In this document: piece after piece, positions 33,327-46,023 of the stretch
How the letters are laid out: every line of letters begins with the position of its first letter
Numbering within the stretch: position 1 is the stretch's first letter
Source of the DNA: Paralithodes platypus
Lineage: Eukaryota > Arthropoda > Malacostraca > Decapoda > Lithodidae
NCBI GenBank assembly: GCA_032716605.1
Contig: CM064572.1
Span: forward strand, 41,686,982 to 41,750,981
DNA: 64,000 bases
Direction: 5' to 3'
The notes under the pieces: generated by a model
Database searches by the model: none
Told to the model about the DNA's origin: nothing
What the model saw: only the letters and a program-made list of their open reading frames with translations
Made by a program: the position numbers and the translations under genes

Positions 33327-36300
33327 ATGGCAGTACAATTGTTAAGAGCAAACCTGGTAGTCCCTCGGATATCCACCCCCAGCAGGGTTGGGTCATTGAC
33401 ACAGGGCCCTCCCGGTCGTCATCATGCGACTGTGTCAAGAGCATTGCAACGTCCCAAAGCTGCTCGTCGGTGCAGCTTTTTCTTTAGCAATATAAGAGGA
33501 CTTCACTCTAACATCAATTCTGTACACCAATTTCTTCAAGCAGAATCCCCTACTCTCCTTTTTTTGACAGAGACGCAAGTAACATCCACATCTGACACGT
33601 CTAGCTTTAATTTTCCAGGTTATCAACTGCTCCAAAATTTCAGATCTAAAGGAGGTGTATGTTGCTTCGCAAAATCTGAAATTGCCCTGGAGGAGGTTAC
33701 TAGTTTCAATTGTCCCTATTTTGATTATTCTATATACAAATTAATTTCTGCTGGTAAATTTAAATACGTATGTTGCATCTACCGTTCCCCAAATACTCCT
33801 CCAGAGCAAAGTCTTTTTGATTCTCTGTCCTCACAACTCAGTATCCTCAACTTAAATGCTTCTTCTGAAATCACTGTGTTGGGTGATTGTAATGTCCATA
33901 ATGTTGAATGGCTCACTCATTCAGCCAGGACTGATGATGCTGGTCTTGAATGTGAGCTATTTGCAGACTCATTTAATCTCACTCAACTAGTCAACCAACC
34001 CACCCGTGTACCAGATAATCCTAATCATAATTCCCACCTACTGGACTTATTTTTAACAACCAATTCAGAAAATTATGATGTTACAGTGAGGTCACCGCTT
34101 GGATCTTCTGATCACTGTCTGATACAGGCCACCTGTCTATCACCTACCACACCTTCCCACTCTGAACCTGTTTTGGTGACTAAATGGCATTACGATAGGG
34201 CAGACTGGGAGGGTCTTCAAGGTTTCTTTATTGATATTCCCTGGACCTCTTTCTTTTCTAATGATGCACACTCCACCTTGAGCCACATACAAGATTTTGT
34301 AAAAATTGGAATGGAAACTTTTATTCCTCATCAAAAGTACAGTAAAAGATCTAATTCACCTAAATGGTTTGACCATAATTGTGCTAGAGTAACTGAACAA
34401 AAAGCAATAGCCTACAATGCATACACAAGATCAAAAACTCATGAAGCCTTTAACCCGTGGAGCCCCGGCTAGTTTTGTAATGTTTGTTCACCAGAACCCG
34501 GCCGGTTTTCAAAAAATGGTTTTATTCCAGAAACAATAGCGAATGGGTTAGGAATGAAGGAAAAAACACGAAAAACCGCTCAAAAAGCTTAAAAATTGGT
34601 CCTACAGAGCCCCCGAAAACGTATTTTACAAGAGTAAAAAATTGAAGGCAATTACCCCCAAAAAACAGGTTATTGCGCACTCACGCGCACGCACGTGGAC
34701 TTTGAGAGTTTCAACCATCGGCACGGTTGCGTGGGATACGTACACAGTTTCCATACAAATCTGAGCCCTCTTGAGTGGCTACACCTGAGGTTACGGTCGG
34801 CGCAATTAGGGTGAAGCGTCAGGCGCGTCTCTGGGGCTGTGCGTTACATACATCGCCGACGCGTCAGACGCGTCGCTGGGGCTGTACTGGTTAATTACTT
34901 TAGAAACATCAGAAATCATGCCAAAACTGTATTAAACCTAACTAAATCAAACTTTCTCCACAAGCAGGCAAATAAACTTCTAAATAATCCAAATGATAAC
35001 AAAATATTTTGGTCTACTCTTAACTCATTTAAATCCAACTTCACTACTGCTTCATCCATTCCACCATTAAAATCTCCGACTGGCAATCTTGTAAGTGACC
35101 CACGAGGTAAAGCTAACCTTCTTGCGGATATTTTCTCCACCAACTCAACCTTAGATGAAATAAATCAAGATGTCCCTGTACTTAATTTTAATTCGCCTGA
35201 AATTCCCTCACTTAAGATCCACACCAGACATGTCAAAACTATTTTGCAGAATCTCTCAGTAGATAAGGCTCCTGGTCCAGATGAAATTCCTCCAATAGTA
35301 CTTAAGAATTGCTCCTTGGTGCTCGCTCCTGTATTGGCAAAATTGTTCCGTCTGTGTACTCATACCTCATGCTTCCCAGTACCCTGGAAAGAAGCAAACA
35401 TCCATCCAGTTCCTAAAAAAGGTGCCTCTTCAGATCCATCAAACTACAGACCAATAGCTATAACTTCCACTCTTGGTAAAGTCTTTGAAATTATATTAAA
35501 TAATCACATAATTAAGCATCTTGAGAATAATAAATTAATCAGTGATAGGCAATATGGTTTTAGACGATGTCGATCAACTGCAGACATACTTTGCCTTCTT
35601 ACGCATCAAATCAACCAAGCTACAGACCAACATGGTGAAACACATACAATAGCACTGGATATATCAAAGGCATTTGATAGAGTCTGGCATCAATCCTTAT
35701 TGTCGAAGATGTCACACTACGGCCTTGCATCATTAGTTCCACTAATTTCTTCTTATCTTCATAACAGAAAAATATGTGTAATGGTAGATGGCCTTTATTC
35801 TCAATTTCACTCAAATGCTGGTGTTCCCCAGGGATCAGTTTTGGCCCCAATTCTGTTCCTCATTCATATCAATGATCTCATATCTACCACTCATAATCCA
35901 ATACATTCCTACGCAGATGACTCAACACTCCACAGTTCCTTCACATTTACCAATTCTTTCACCCAACCCGATCTTATAAATTCAAAAATAAACACTGCAA
36001 TTTCTCTGAACCAGGACCTTTCTAGAATTAATGGATGGGGACAAAAGAATCTAGTTTCCTTTAATGCACAGAAAACCAAATACATTCAATTTTCTAACCG
36101 ACAGAATCTCACTGACTCCCATATATTTTGTAATGATGTAAATATTCCCACTTCCCCTAGTATTGACATTCTCGGTGTAACATTAACTACTAACTTGAGC
36201 TGGACACATTATGTTAGAAGCATTGCTAAGAATGCCTCTAAAAAACTGGGACTCCTGTACAGAGTTCGAGAATTCTTCACTGACGAGCAGTTGGCCGTGA

Positions 36301-36728
36301 TATATAAAAGTCATGTGCGTTCTCAGATGGATTACTGTTCACCTCTGTGGGGTGGAAGTGGAGTGGTTGCATTGAGGCAGTTGGACAAAATTCAAAATAA
36401 AGCCATTAGATTAATCAATAACCCTGCAATCACACAGGACCTTCCTACATTATCCATACGAAGAAACGTTGCATCCCTTGCATTATTCTACAGATATTTT
36501 CACAGCAATTGTTCCGAGGAACTTGCTTCAATTGTGCCGCCTCTCCACATCTTTCCCTGTAGAACTAGGGCAGCTGAGAGCGCCCATGAATTTACACTTT
36601 CTCCTCCACAATGCAGAACTTCTGCTTATCAGAATTCATTTATCCCCAGAGCTACTACTCTTTGGAATTCACTTCCCTCGAATTGCTTTCCACAAACTTA
36701 CAATCTACAAATGTTTAAATCCAGTTAG
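33327..36728 (+). CDS. YADD-type LINE polyprotein (endonuclease/RT), split only by a MITE
   Basis: The first part (33327-34472) carries the endonuclease: FFSNIRGLHSNINSV, LLFLTETQ, YRSPN, VLGDCNVHNVEWL, LLDLFLTTN and SSDHCLI. The second (34893-36728) carries the RT: DKAPGPDEIPPIVLKNC, PSNYRPIAITS, DRQYGFRRCRSTAD, ALDISKAFDRVWH, AGVPQGSVLAPILFLIHIND and SYADDSTLH, then a C-terminal region with SPLWGG and TLWNSLPSNCFPQ. Removing the MITE at 34454-34890 with one TTAA joins the parts in phase, giving 987 codons with no stop. Compared with the 3' fragment at 60342-60589, whose frame runs on about 11 residues, the TAG here is formed at the junction with the Academ-like element. The start at 33327 is uncertain. 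Confidence 0.85.
34454..34890 (+). mobile_element. TTAA-flanked MITE (family 1) inside a LINE coding sequence
   Basis: 437 bases between TTAA at 34450-34453 and 34891-34894. The ends CCCGTGGAGCCCCGGC and GCTGGGGCTGTACTGG are partly inverted. The interior matches 28308-28751 closely (CAATAGCGAATGG, CCTACAGAGCCCCCGAAAAC). The target is the LINE codons for Glu-Ala-Phe-Asn-Tyr-Phe, which read through again when the MITE and one TTAA are taken out. Confidence 0.9.
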
Positions 36729-36754
36729 TGAGGGCAATCGGTACTAAATAGGAC

Positions 36755-36945
36755 AAGAATTGCTCACAAGGTGATACAAGCATAAAACTTTCCACAATAG
36801 TTCATAAAATATTTTACAATTTCAGGGCAGGAGCCACCGAGATTTCAGTGTTGCATAGCAACGGTTGCTAGGCAAATCATTGTCCTTAGCAACCGGCAGC
36901 AACAATGCAGTTTCTGGAAAACTGTGAGGTGCTATGGTTTTTTCT
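36755..36945 (+). repeat. Left terminal inverted repeat of the Academ-like element
   Basis: Pairs with 40500-40693 on the opposite strand. Contains an internal imperfect palindrome (CCTTAGCAACCGG with CAACGGTTGCTAGG), so each end can also fold on itself. Confidence 0.75.
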
Positions 36946-37099
36946 CAACTCCTTGTTCTAAAAAACATGTAGCATTGCATTTGGAGATCATATACAAGAA
37001 TTATGTGGCATAAAATCCAATTTAGGGCAAGTCAGGCTATAAAAATGCCACTCCTAAAGTTTCAGACACTGTTGTCACAGTCACTTTTGCATTTGCAGT

Positions 37100-39914
37100 A
37101 GGCTGTGCATTTTAGATGCGCATCAACACATTTGCAGTCTGTGCATCCTCCTCGGCAAGAACACTTCAGTAGTTCTGGGCAGGTTGCACTGGCTTCGGGC
37201 ACTTTTCTGGGCAAGTCCATCCCCACTCACTTGGAGAGGGCAACTGTCGTTCTGGCACCGTGGTGCAGCCCCAGTGGTGCCCACCTTGTAGTACTGCCCT
37301 CTTCATGTGTTGCTGTAGAGCAGCCTTGGTTGGAGGTAGACATGATATCTGACGTCCTTTGTGGATGAACAGATTCTTTCTGACTTCATTGATGGAACGA
37401 GAAGTTGCTGTCCTGTCATAGAGTCGAATGGTGAAGTACTCCAGAGAAGCCTCAGTCGCTTCACCAATTTGTTCAGGTGCATTGTGCAGCTCATAGAATG
37501 TCGCAGTAAATTCATCATGTGCCTCCCACACTTTCCATGCAGTCTTCTTTCCCACCTGGACCAGATGGGACACGGTATCACAACCTGTATAAGCATGGAA
37601 CACAGGCAGTGCCAAGGATCTTTCTGTGCCAAGTGAAGCACATATTTCATGAGCTGGGATGTACCTAAAGTCCTTTCCACAACCAAAGGCAATCCAGAGT
37701 TCTATCTGCTGTCTCTGAGCCAGCTGCTGTACGACTGCCACTGCCAATACTACCACGTCAGTGTCCACAGTTCGAACAAGGATCTTGTGGAAGCCCTGCA
37801 TAACAGCATCACTGACATGCACCATGATCCTCGAGTCTGCCTCCTCATGGTTGCAGGGAGCAATGTTGCTGGTGTCTCGTGTAGGTAAGCATAGCACATT
37901 GGCACCATCAGTAACAATGAGAGTCTGGTCTCCTGATGCATTTTCCAGCAGTTCCTTGTTCAGGAATGTAAACAGGTCTGTCTTGTTGTAGGCCAAGCGA
38001 AGGAACTGCTGCCAGTTCTTTGGTGTTGGGCTAGACGCCCCAACTCGTCTGCGCTGAATAGGACCAGTGACACGTTTTTCTCTTGTCTGTGACTTGAGGC
38101 TGTTATCGAAGTACTGGTCCCAGACAACATCCACTCTCAGAGCCTGACTTTGAGCATTGTTTATGTATGGAAGAAAGACCTTGGCAGCATAGTCTCCAAA
38201 TGTCTTGCAGCCCTCAGGTCTAAGAAAGTGAACAATATAAGTGCAGCACCATCCATGATTCGCACTTCAGTCTCTGGTGTCACATCATTTGATGACCCTA
38301 CTTTCTTTTCAAGACATTCTATGAGATCAGACTTCTTCCCTGGACGTAGCTGCCCATAGGCAGACAGAGATGGAGGAAATGGGAGGTTTTCATGATTGAA
38401 GAAATTGTTCAAGTCACCTTTCCTTGTCTGACATGCAACATACAGGCTTGCAAACAGCGAAGATTCACTTTTGAGGAGACTGACTTTGTCCCCTGATTTG
38501 TTTGATCGTTTGCCTTGGACATTGAACAGTACCACCTTGTTCCTGGTAATTGTTGCTGTGATTGGCTTAGTATTTGTTCTGAGCCGCTCTTCCACAAATG
38601 TTGCATACTGCTCCTGACCCTTTGATGCGAGAGTGGTTAGACACTCGACTGACTGCTCATCCATGATGTCCTTTGTATGGAGTCTGAGAAGGTCCTGCCC
38701 TTCCTCCTCAAATGGGCTCACCATGTCCTCCATTACACTAACTACCGCCTGAACCTGTCCAGCAAACAACTTCGGGGTTGACCGGGTTTGTTCATGATGG
38801 TTTCTTTGTTCAGAACTTTGTTGTTTCCCTACCATGGTCGCTTCAAACTCAGAAATTACTCTGACAAGTTCTGGTCCTGCCACTGCCCATCTCAAGAGGG
38901 AGTTTGCATCCTGGGTAAGCCCGATGATTCCGCCTTCATCCTTCATTACTCCATTGTTTTGTTCATGGCAGTGATCATGACACTCTGCTCGTCTCGATCA
39001 GTGTTGTATCCTTCTCGGAGAATAGAGGCAACATCTTCTTCACAAGCCATGAACACATCTCGTCCTTCTTTGTAAGCTTTCATCCTTGGGAGATGCATGA
39101 GAATGCGGTCTTTCAGATGCTTACTGTTTACACGTGCAGTAACATCCACTCCAAGTTGATTTAGCCTGTCAGTGTAGAGCTTCACAAGATCTGCAAGTCT
39201 GAACACCTTCACATCCTCATCTTGCCTCTTCTCCTCAATGTAGGAAATCAGCTGAGCCAAAGCAATTCCTTTACATGTCTGGTCATCTGAGGCATCCTGA
39301 TCCTGTGATACCTTTGCACGTGCTCTATTGTACAGGTTTGTAAGGCAGTTTGCATGATACTTTGCCTCCTGGGCAATAAGGTCTCCTGCACTTAATTTTG
39401 CAAGAAGATTTTCATCTTGTAGATCATGTGCGCATTTCCTCACACAAAAATCTAGTTGAAATGTACAGACTTCGCGGAGGTTCTCCTTTGTTTGCTGCTG
39501 GGAACAAAAGAAGCATTTGGGACAATTGCTGCCAACTGTTCCACTTGAGGCAGTATCACCACCACTACTAGTGCTACGTGTGAAAATTCGTTTTCAAGCA
39601 GTCCCATCTTCCTCAGACTTGTGCTTTCGTTTTGCGCGTTCCAGTTTGGTATGTGAAAACTTCTGATAACAAGATTTGTGCCACTTTGCATTCTGTTCTT
39701 TCAATGTTAATTGAATACCATTCCCATGGTCAAGTCGTGCAAGATTGATTTTGATTGGCATTGAGTCAAGGTTACTAAACTGTGTGATGTTGTCTACTAT
39801 GGTTTCATAGCCTCTGTCAGTTGGTGATATGAGAGACTCTTTGGTGTCCAGTTGACAAAAAACACAGATAGTCCAATCAGTTGCTTGAACAGATGAAGAT
39901 GAGGCACTGGACAT
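37100..39914 (-). pseudogene. Academ-like transposase with XPG/FEN-like nuclease domain
   Basis: Read on the minus strand from the ATG at 39914: a Cys/His-rich start (WTICVFCQLDTKESL, KWHKSCYQKFSH, later CPKCFFC), a long helical middle (39443-38946 and 38946-38161), then a nuclease-like part (38134-37166) with NKTDLFTFLNKELL, CNHEEADSRI, RTVDTDVVVLAV, LWIAFGCGKDFRYIP and FHAYTGCDTVS. The EAD, T-DTD and GCD clusters look like the acidic sites of XPG/FEN nucleases, which I recall as typical of Academ transposases with a Cys8 finger. Breaks: a shift near 39600, one base missing at 38946, a stop/shift near 38150, and a 22-base deletion near 37200 that loses the cysteine tail. About 900 codons in all. 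Inactive as it stands. Confidence 0.7.
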
Positions 39915-40499
39915 TTCTGTGAATATTCAGTACGTCTTGACTATCACTGTGCGCAGATCAAATATATCAAACTTGCTGAAACTGGAAACAAAATATGATT
40001 AAGGCCGAGGGTTTATCCTTTTACCACCTTTATCAAATACATCTGTTGCACACATTCCTTTATGGGATACAACTAGGTTCAGTTTCCCTACACCTAGCCT
40101 GATCGTTCATCCAGTGCCATTTAAGTCCCGTGCGATCTGTACACCTTCCGGGTAATTCTTAAGCCCCGTTACCCTTGGCTCGGCTCTCCCGCGCTGGCAC
40201 ATCCTGTCAATTCAGGCGCGGCTATCTAACTACATCTACCAACTACAAACTACAGTTTAGTAGCTAGTGGATTTGGGGCTGTTAGATAGCATTTGGGACA
40301 CTGATCTAGATATACTAGTACTTATTAAAGTATTAGTATATCTAGATCAGCTGGCACTGAACCCCATGCTGAGTTACACAGCAGTGATGTCACCAGTGTG
40401 CCCTGGTTGTGTGCTGACATTCACTCTATTATATAGATATATATGCTTTTATACATCTTTTGATCCATTTTAGGAGTGAATATAGGAAAATAAATAAAA

Positions 40500-40693
40500 G
40501 TACAAAGTCATAACACTTCATAGTAGTTCAGAAACTGCATCGTTGCTGCCGGTTGCTAAGGAAAATGCTTTGCCTAGCAACCGTTGCTATGCAATACAGA
40601 AATCTCGGTGGCTCCTGCTCTGAAATTGTAAAGTAGGTCCTTGTGAACATTTCCGGGAAGTTTCATGCTTGTATCATCTTGTGAGCAATTCTT
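40500..40693 (-). repeat. Right terminal inverted repeat of the Academ-like element
   Basis: Mirror of 36755-36945 with scattered substitutions. Followed by ACACCCATTTCCTTGACTT and an A tract (about 40711-40730) whose origin is unclear; the LINE 3' tail seen at 60480-60589 does not clearly resume. Confidence 0.75.
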
Positions 40694-41240
40694 ACACCCA
40701 TTTCCTTGACTTAAAAAAAAAAAAAAAAAAATTGAACGTAATCAAGGAAGCTGGGGGGAGGAGGTGTTCACAGGGATGACTCTAGGGATACGAAATAAGT
40801 AGATGTGAGTAAATTCGTTATAAAATTGGGCATAGGTTCTAGGTAAAGTCAGTTCGGGAGGGAAATCAAATCGCATAATACACTTCGACCTTAACTCACA
40901 AAATACATAACAGAATGCATAAATAGTAAGATCTGTGAGCGTGTGGCAAGGTGAATAACTGAACACAAAAACGTATGCGTAAGACGTTCTGTAGAAGATA
41001 ATCAAATAACAGGTTAAGGGCTTATAACAGTTGTTAATAGCAAATAAGGATCTTGGGCACAGATCTCTGAGGTAATTAACACAACACGGATCACATATCT
41101 CACTTCACCTTCACAACAATAACACAACGAAAAACACACAGAAACACTTGTGGGATATTTGGAGGGCAGGGGAAGAGAGTACAGGTCTGGCCAACATAGG
41201 TTGTGGGTCCGAGGTACAACACTTCCGGGGTGTAGGGCAG

Positions 41241-41320
41241 CACTCGAGCAGCACTTCAGGGAGGTAGGGCTTCACTCGAGCAGCACTTCAGGGAGGTAGG
41301 GCTTCACTCGAACAGCATTT
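41241..41320. repeat. 32-bp tandem repeat, 2.5 copies
   Basis: The unit starting CACTCGAGCAGCACTTCAGG occurs at 41241 and 41273, with a partial diverged third at 41305. The first two copies are identical. Confidence 0.85.
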
Positions 41321-41720
41321 CATGTGGACACAATCTCCAGGTAGGGTAGGGGCAGGCTGGTACAAACTACACTGTTGTTTAGCTACTCGGTTCCTGGGTA
41401 GTGGTTGAATAGTAGGGTCGTGTATTTTGCATACTCCCCTACAATTTTCTTGAGATAATGTGTGGCTTTTTTCTTGACTCATGTTTATAGGTTTTCAAAA
41501 TCAGAGGGGTATGGGGAAATGGTTGTGATGAAGTTGTGAGGTAAATACTTATCGTAGGTATACATAGTGATGGTTTACATGGATACATAATTATATGTTA
41601 GGTAGTTTATTATTTACTTAAGGACTAGTTATCTAGTTTAATAATAGAGAAATGGGATGTGTACAGAAACGTCTATGAGCTGGCCTCCTAGACAAACACT
41701 GTTATAACTTGTCTCATAGT

Positions 41721-42345
41721 TGTTCTTGGTAGAGACTTATTATATCTCCAGGTCCGTCATCAGGAGTCCCCCTGCCTACATTAATTTGTTTCTGTAGATT
41801 TCGGGCCGTTGATGTTTTTTTAGCATAACTATCTTTGCATTGTCAGCAAGATCCGGGGCTGAGGAAATGCTAGGTTGTGGTTGGCTGCTGCGAGGGAGAA
41901 GAGCAGGGTTTTGATTGGTGTGAAGAATTTTCCATTCTCGAAGCTGGTGGCTGTTGTCATAGAAAACGTGAAAGCAGGGGTCGTTTAGGTATTTGTTCAG
42001 GGATCGTACACATGGTTATTTCTGGTCTAATAGGTGTTCTTGGTAGAGGCTTATTATATCTCCAGATCCGTCATCATGTGCTCTTCCGTCTACATCCATT
42101 TGTATCTGTAGACTTCGGGTTGCTGGTGTTTTATCTGCATAAACACCTCCTCACTGTAAGCAAGATCCCGGGGCTGAGGAAATGCTTTGCTGTGGTTGGT
42201 TGGTGTGAGGGGGGCGGAGCAAGCTGCTGATTGGTGGAGAGCATTTCCCATTCTCGAAGTTGGTGGTTGTTATCGTAGAAAACGGGGAAGCAGGGGTCGC
42301 TCTTCCATTTATCCAGGGATCAGAGCATGGGAAAATTGGGGTGGC
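41721..42345. repeat. ~314-bp direct tandem duplication
   Basis: TGTTCTTGGTAGAGACTTAT at 41721 and TGTTCTTGGTAGAGGCTTAT at 42035 start two copies that stay parallel through CAAGATCCGGGGCTGAGGAA, TTTTCCATTCTCGAAG and GAAAGCAGGGGTCG. Divergence is moderate. Not obviously coding. Confidence 0.8.
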
Positions 42346-45300
42346 TCTTCTATTCTTCTGGTCTTCTGTGGCTTCTTTGTTTTGATAGGGGCTTGGAGTT
42401 GCAGACTGGCTATTATGCAACTGTTTCTTGGCGGGTTCGGCTGTAGACCTGTCATTTCAATATTGTTAAGATCCTTTTTAATATATAATTCATTCAGTTT
42501 GTTAACCCTTTGAAGATTATGATTTACTCTAATTCTCTTTCCTCGTTATTCATTATTCATTGTCCTTATACGTATCTTAAATTATCATTATTATTATTAT
42601 GTTAGCCTATTATCTTAGTTATTCTTATTCTTTCTTATTACTGCAAGACATTTAACCCTCCTCTAGCGGGTGCTCTGTGGCCGTTTTGGGCCTTTCTGGG
42701 CCGTTCTGACTGCTATATCAACCATCAGTATGAAAGGAACTGTATCGCGCCGAAAACTAGGTGGAAATCGCTACACAATGACGCCACATACAGCTACGTA
42801 GCACTCGTGGAGCACTGACAGTGTTACCTCGAAGATGGAAGTTTAGCTGATTTTGCTACCTTGCTCACTTTTAGCGAACTATTGGTTACACTGTCATCCT
42901 CACGCGTGGTGGGGGAACTGGAGTTAGTGTGGGCCGGGAGGCCACAGATGTCGGACGTATGGATCATTACTATCCCACCCATTTTCACTCGATTTCCACC
43001 CTTTTTTCACCCGTTTTTTGCCAGTTTTTTCTACACGATTTATGTGGTGAGCCACTTTTTAAGGGTTAATGTATCAATATGATAGAAAGGGAATATAACA
43101 AAGTCACATATAAAATTGAATTGTATTTATAAACAAATAAAGTATTTTACAACCACACAAAACATTAGGTGATTATGAAGGAAATTAACATTTAATATTT
43201 CAGGATCGTTTCGTATCCGTTTTGAGGTTCACTTTAATTATATAGAATAAAGTAATAGCTTAGTTTGCTTTATCATAGTTTTAGGTCACGCTATAAGTTA
43301 ATAGGACTTCTTACAACAATGCTTAATCACTAATGAAACAGTATTACATCAAAAATAATTTAAGCAATTTTAGTATAATTTCAATCAGATAAATTAGTTA
43401 CTAAATCAAATCCAATCTCCAATATCCAATCTCAATGTCCAATCACAAATCCTACATCACATGAGGGTAACATTATTTAGAACATACTTCTGATTAATTC
43501 ATAGTTACGAATTCCCTAAATAAACTAGTAAGAGTTACAAGAACGCTCTAAACTCAAAATAACACCTATTATACAAGCCTGTTATAGTTACGTCTCACCA
43601 TACTGCTCCTCTTCCAAATAAGAATGCAACTGATCTTAACCTCTTACTTCCTGACGCAATTTTTGAGCCTATTAGGGATACTTTAAAGCCTTTGTTACCA
43701 TCCGGGGCATTTATAAACCTTTACTTTATTTACTTCAACCTCTGCAGTTGTCTTTGACTTAGCTGTGGGCAGAAAACTAATTTTTGGAGAGGTAATTATA
43801 AGAGTGAGAGTAATCTATTTCTTATTGCTAATCTGGCAACCTCTGCGTCATAAGGATGTGAGAGGGTTAATTCTCAAATATCCGGCTATGTATCACATTC
43901 CCTCTCCACGCTAGTCCAATCACAGCTTGAATCAGGAGTTACGTCATCAGCTCAGAGATGCCGGTTCCAATAGACAGCCAAGCAGGTTGTGTGGACTAGC
44001 CACAGGTAAAAGGCAGGCTGTGGTCCAACCAGGTGAGCGGAAATTGGCGGTAACAGCTCGGGGAGCTCTCTCTCTCTCTCTCTCTCGTTGTCACGGTAAC
44101 CAGCTAGGCGCTCTCTCTCTCTTCGGCACGTACGCAGGTTTGAGAAAGTCACGTAGGCACAGGCAAAGTATATGTACACTAACAAGTAGACCCACCAGAT
44201 ACTCAAATTTCTGGTAGATCGCCGAAATGTGTAAGTCTCATAAAATCGTGACGTCATGCATGGGATGTAGATGTTGACAACAACCTAGGGAGAATGTCGT
44301 TCCACTTTGTTTTTCCATTATTAACTCATACTGGAGAAGCTTTGCATATTTTATGGCTAGAATTTCAAGAAAGCACTATATTAAGAACAAGTAGAATATG
44401 AACAAAAATCAATCAAGTCATTAATTTTGTAATGATATTCGATATAAATATGCAGACGAAGGAAGCTCATGCGCTGCAGCCGGTATACCTCTACTATATT
44501 CACGCCCAATTACAAGTATATGTCGATTTATGGTTACTTTATGTCTTGAATTAATTTTGATTACATTGGTTGGGATATTTTTTATCGTCAAATTATTTCA
44601 AATACATCGAAAGAGAATCGTGATATCGGTGTAAATGTCAGGGCATAGCGGCTGCGGCCATGCCTTCCCCGGAGACGAAAGCACAGTTGTCATAGCGAAC
44701 TCTCTTATAGAGCATTTAATATATTACCCAGGTCTATTATTGTATGCTGGTGAAAGTTATAATAGTTTAACCAGACAAAAGCTGGACATTATTTAGGTAT
44801 TCATGATAGTGGTGAAAAAGAAAACAAATTAAAGACAATGTCAGTCAAAATAACGGGGTTCGTGTGCTATCTGTCCAGAGTGGCTTTAGACGGTGTTGCC
44901 ATTCAAAGTATCTTATTTTTATTTTTATTGTTTCAATTGTGCAGTACCTACAGTACAATCATACGGCATGTACCCAGGGTACGTTGTGGTGACTACATTT
45001 AAAGGAAGAATATACTGTTCAGGCAATCATGAGTTAATGGAAGAAGGTTAATGGGAAAATAATAATGAACAAACTCAAATTATCGTATGACCAGCTGTCC
45101 TAGTTAGTGCTGCCCTCCCGTTCTTAACCCTGGCTACCACCACGTATATTTCACTATCTTATGACACAGTAAACACCTCCATGACCAATATATCGCAACA
45201 TTAACCCATTTTAAGACACTTCACCATAATCCTCATTAATGAAAACAATAGGTTAGCATTATGAGTTGATGACTAGCCAATACTGCATGCAGACAGTAGC

Positions 45301-46023
45301 CTATGCTATCATATTCATACAACGATTTTATCCCGAAAATTATATAATAATGACCCCTTACAGTGGTGACAGGCTCACAAGATACTGTCATCAGACTTAA
45401 TCACAACTAAATATAGTATACTCCAATGAAACCCATGATATTCAGCTTTTCAAAGCCATAGATTCTTCAGGTTTGTATATGAAATATGGCCCTACTGTCC
45501 CAGGCGTGACGTCACACTGAAGGACGGAGGTTCCAATGTTATTTCGGTGAGTTAACTTCTTGCATGTGTATAAACTTTGGGCACAGGTATAGCCGCGTGG
45601 TGCAGTACAGGCGCGAACCACAGCTTGGTGTCTGTCACATATCACATCTTGGTGGCTCCAGATGTAATAATATATATATATATATATATATATATTTTAT
45701 ATATGTATAGTATTTGCAGAATATCAGCAGGGAAGGAAGTAAAACAAAGAGTATCAGTGTAGTTTTTCCTTACTGTGGATATATTCTACACACACATATA
45801 TATATATATATGTGTGTATATACACAGAGTGCTCGTGAAACCTTAGCCCATGCGAGATTCCCATGTATATAATATATGGAAAACTACAAAGATTTCTCAT
45901 CTTTTCTGGTTGGTATAGAAACAATAGACCTCCATTATCAACGTTTGTTATAAAATTATACTGGATACACCTTGTGGTTGATGATGATGATGATGATTTT
46001 GTAATAGATCATCCGTACTAAAC

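Larger units (their letters stand above)
36728..40697 (-). mobile_element. Academ-like DNA transposon with ~190-bp terminal inverted repeats
   Basis: The left end (about 36755-36945) and right end (about 40500-40693) are inverted copies of each other. Both hold GAATTGCTCACAAG, CCACCGAGATTTC, GGTTGCTAGGCAAA and CCTTAGCAACCGGCAGC in mirrored order. Inside lies one broken transposase gene on the minus strand. The left end has about 27 extra outer bases that are also present at the window-start copy, so the right end may be truncated or diverged. It sits on the last codons of the LINE at 33327-36728. A TTA at 36725-36727 and 40692-40694 is a possible target duplication, weakly supported. Confidence 0.75.
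40731..46020. other. Long non-coding stretch, no gene recognised
   Basis: Only short unrelated frames. It contains the tandem duplications at 41241-41320 and 41721-42345, a TC run at about 44069-44087, and TA runs at about 45668-45697 and 45798-45814. I see no RNA gene or conserved protein. A weak tRNA-like stretch near 45585 was not convincing. Confidence 0.5.

Noticed and set aside
37105..38359. Plus-strand frames of up to about 90 codons
   Set aside because: They lie opposite the transposase coding strand and carry no motifs.
45580..45660. Possible tRNA or tRNA-derived SINE (TAGCCGCGTGGTGCAGT)
   Set aside because: Only a loose A-box resemblance; I could not fold a cloverleaf or find a convincing B box.
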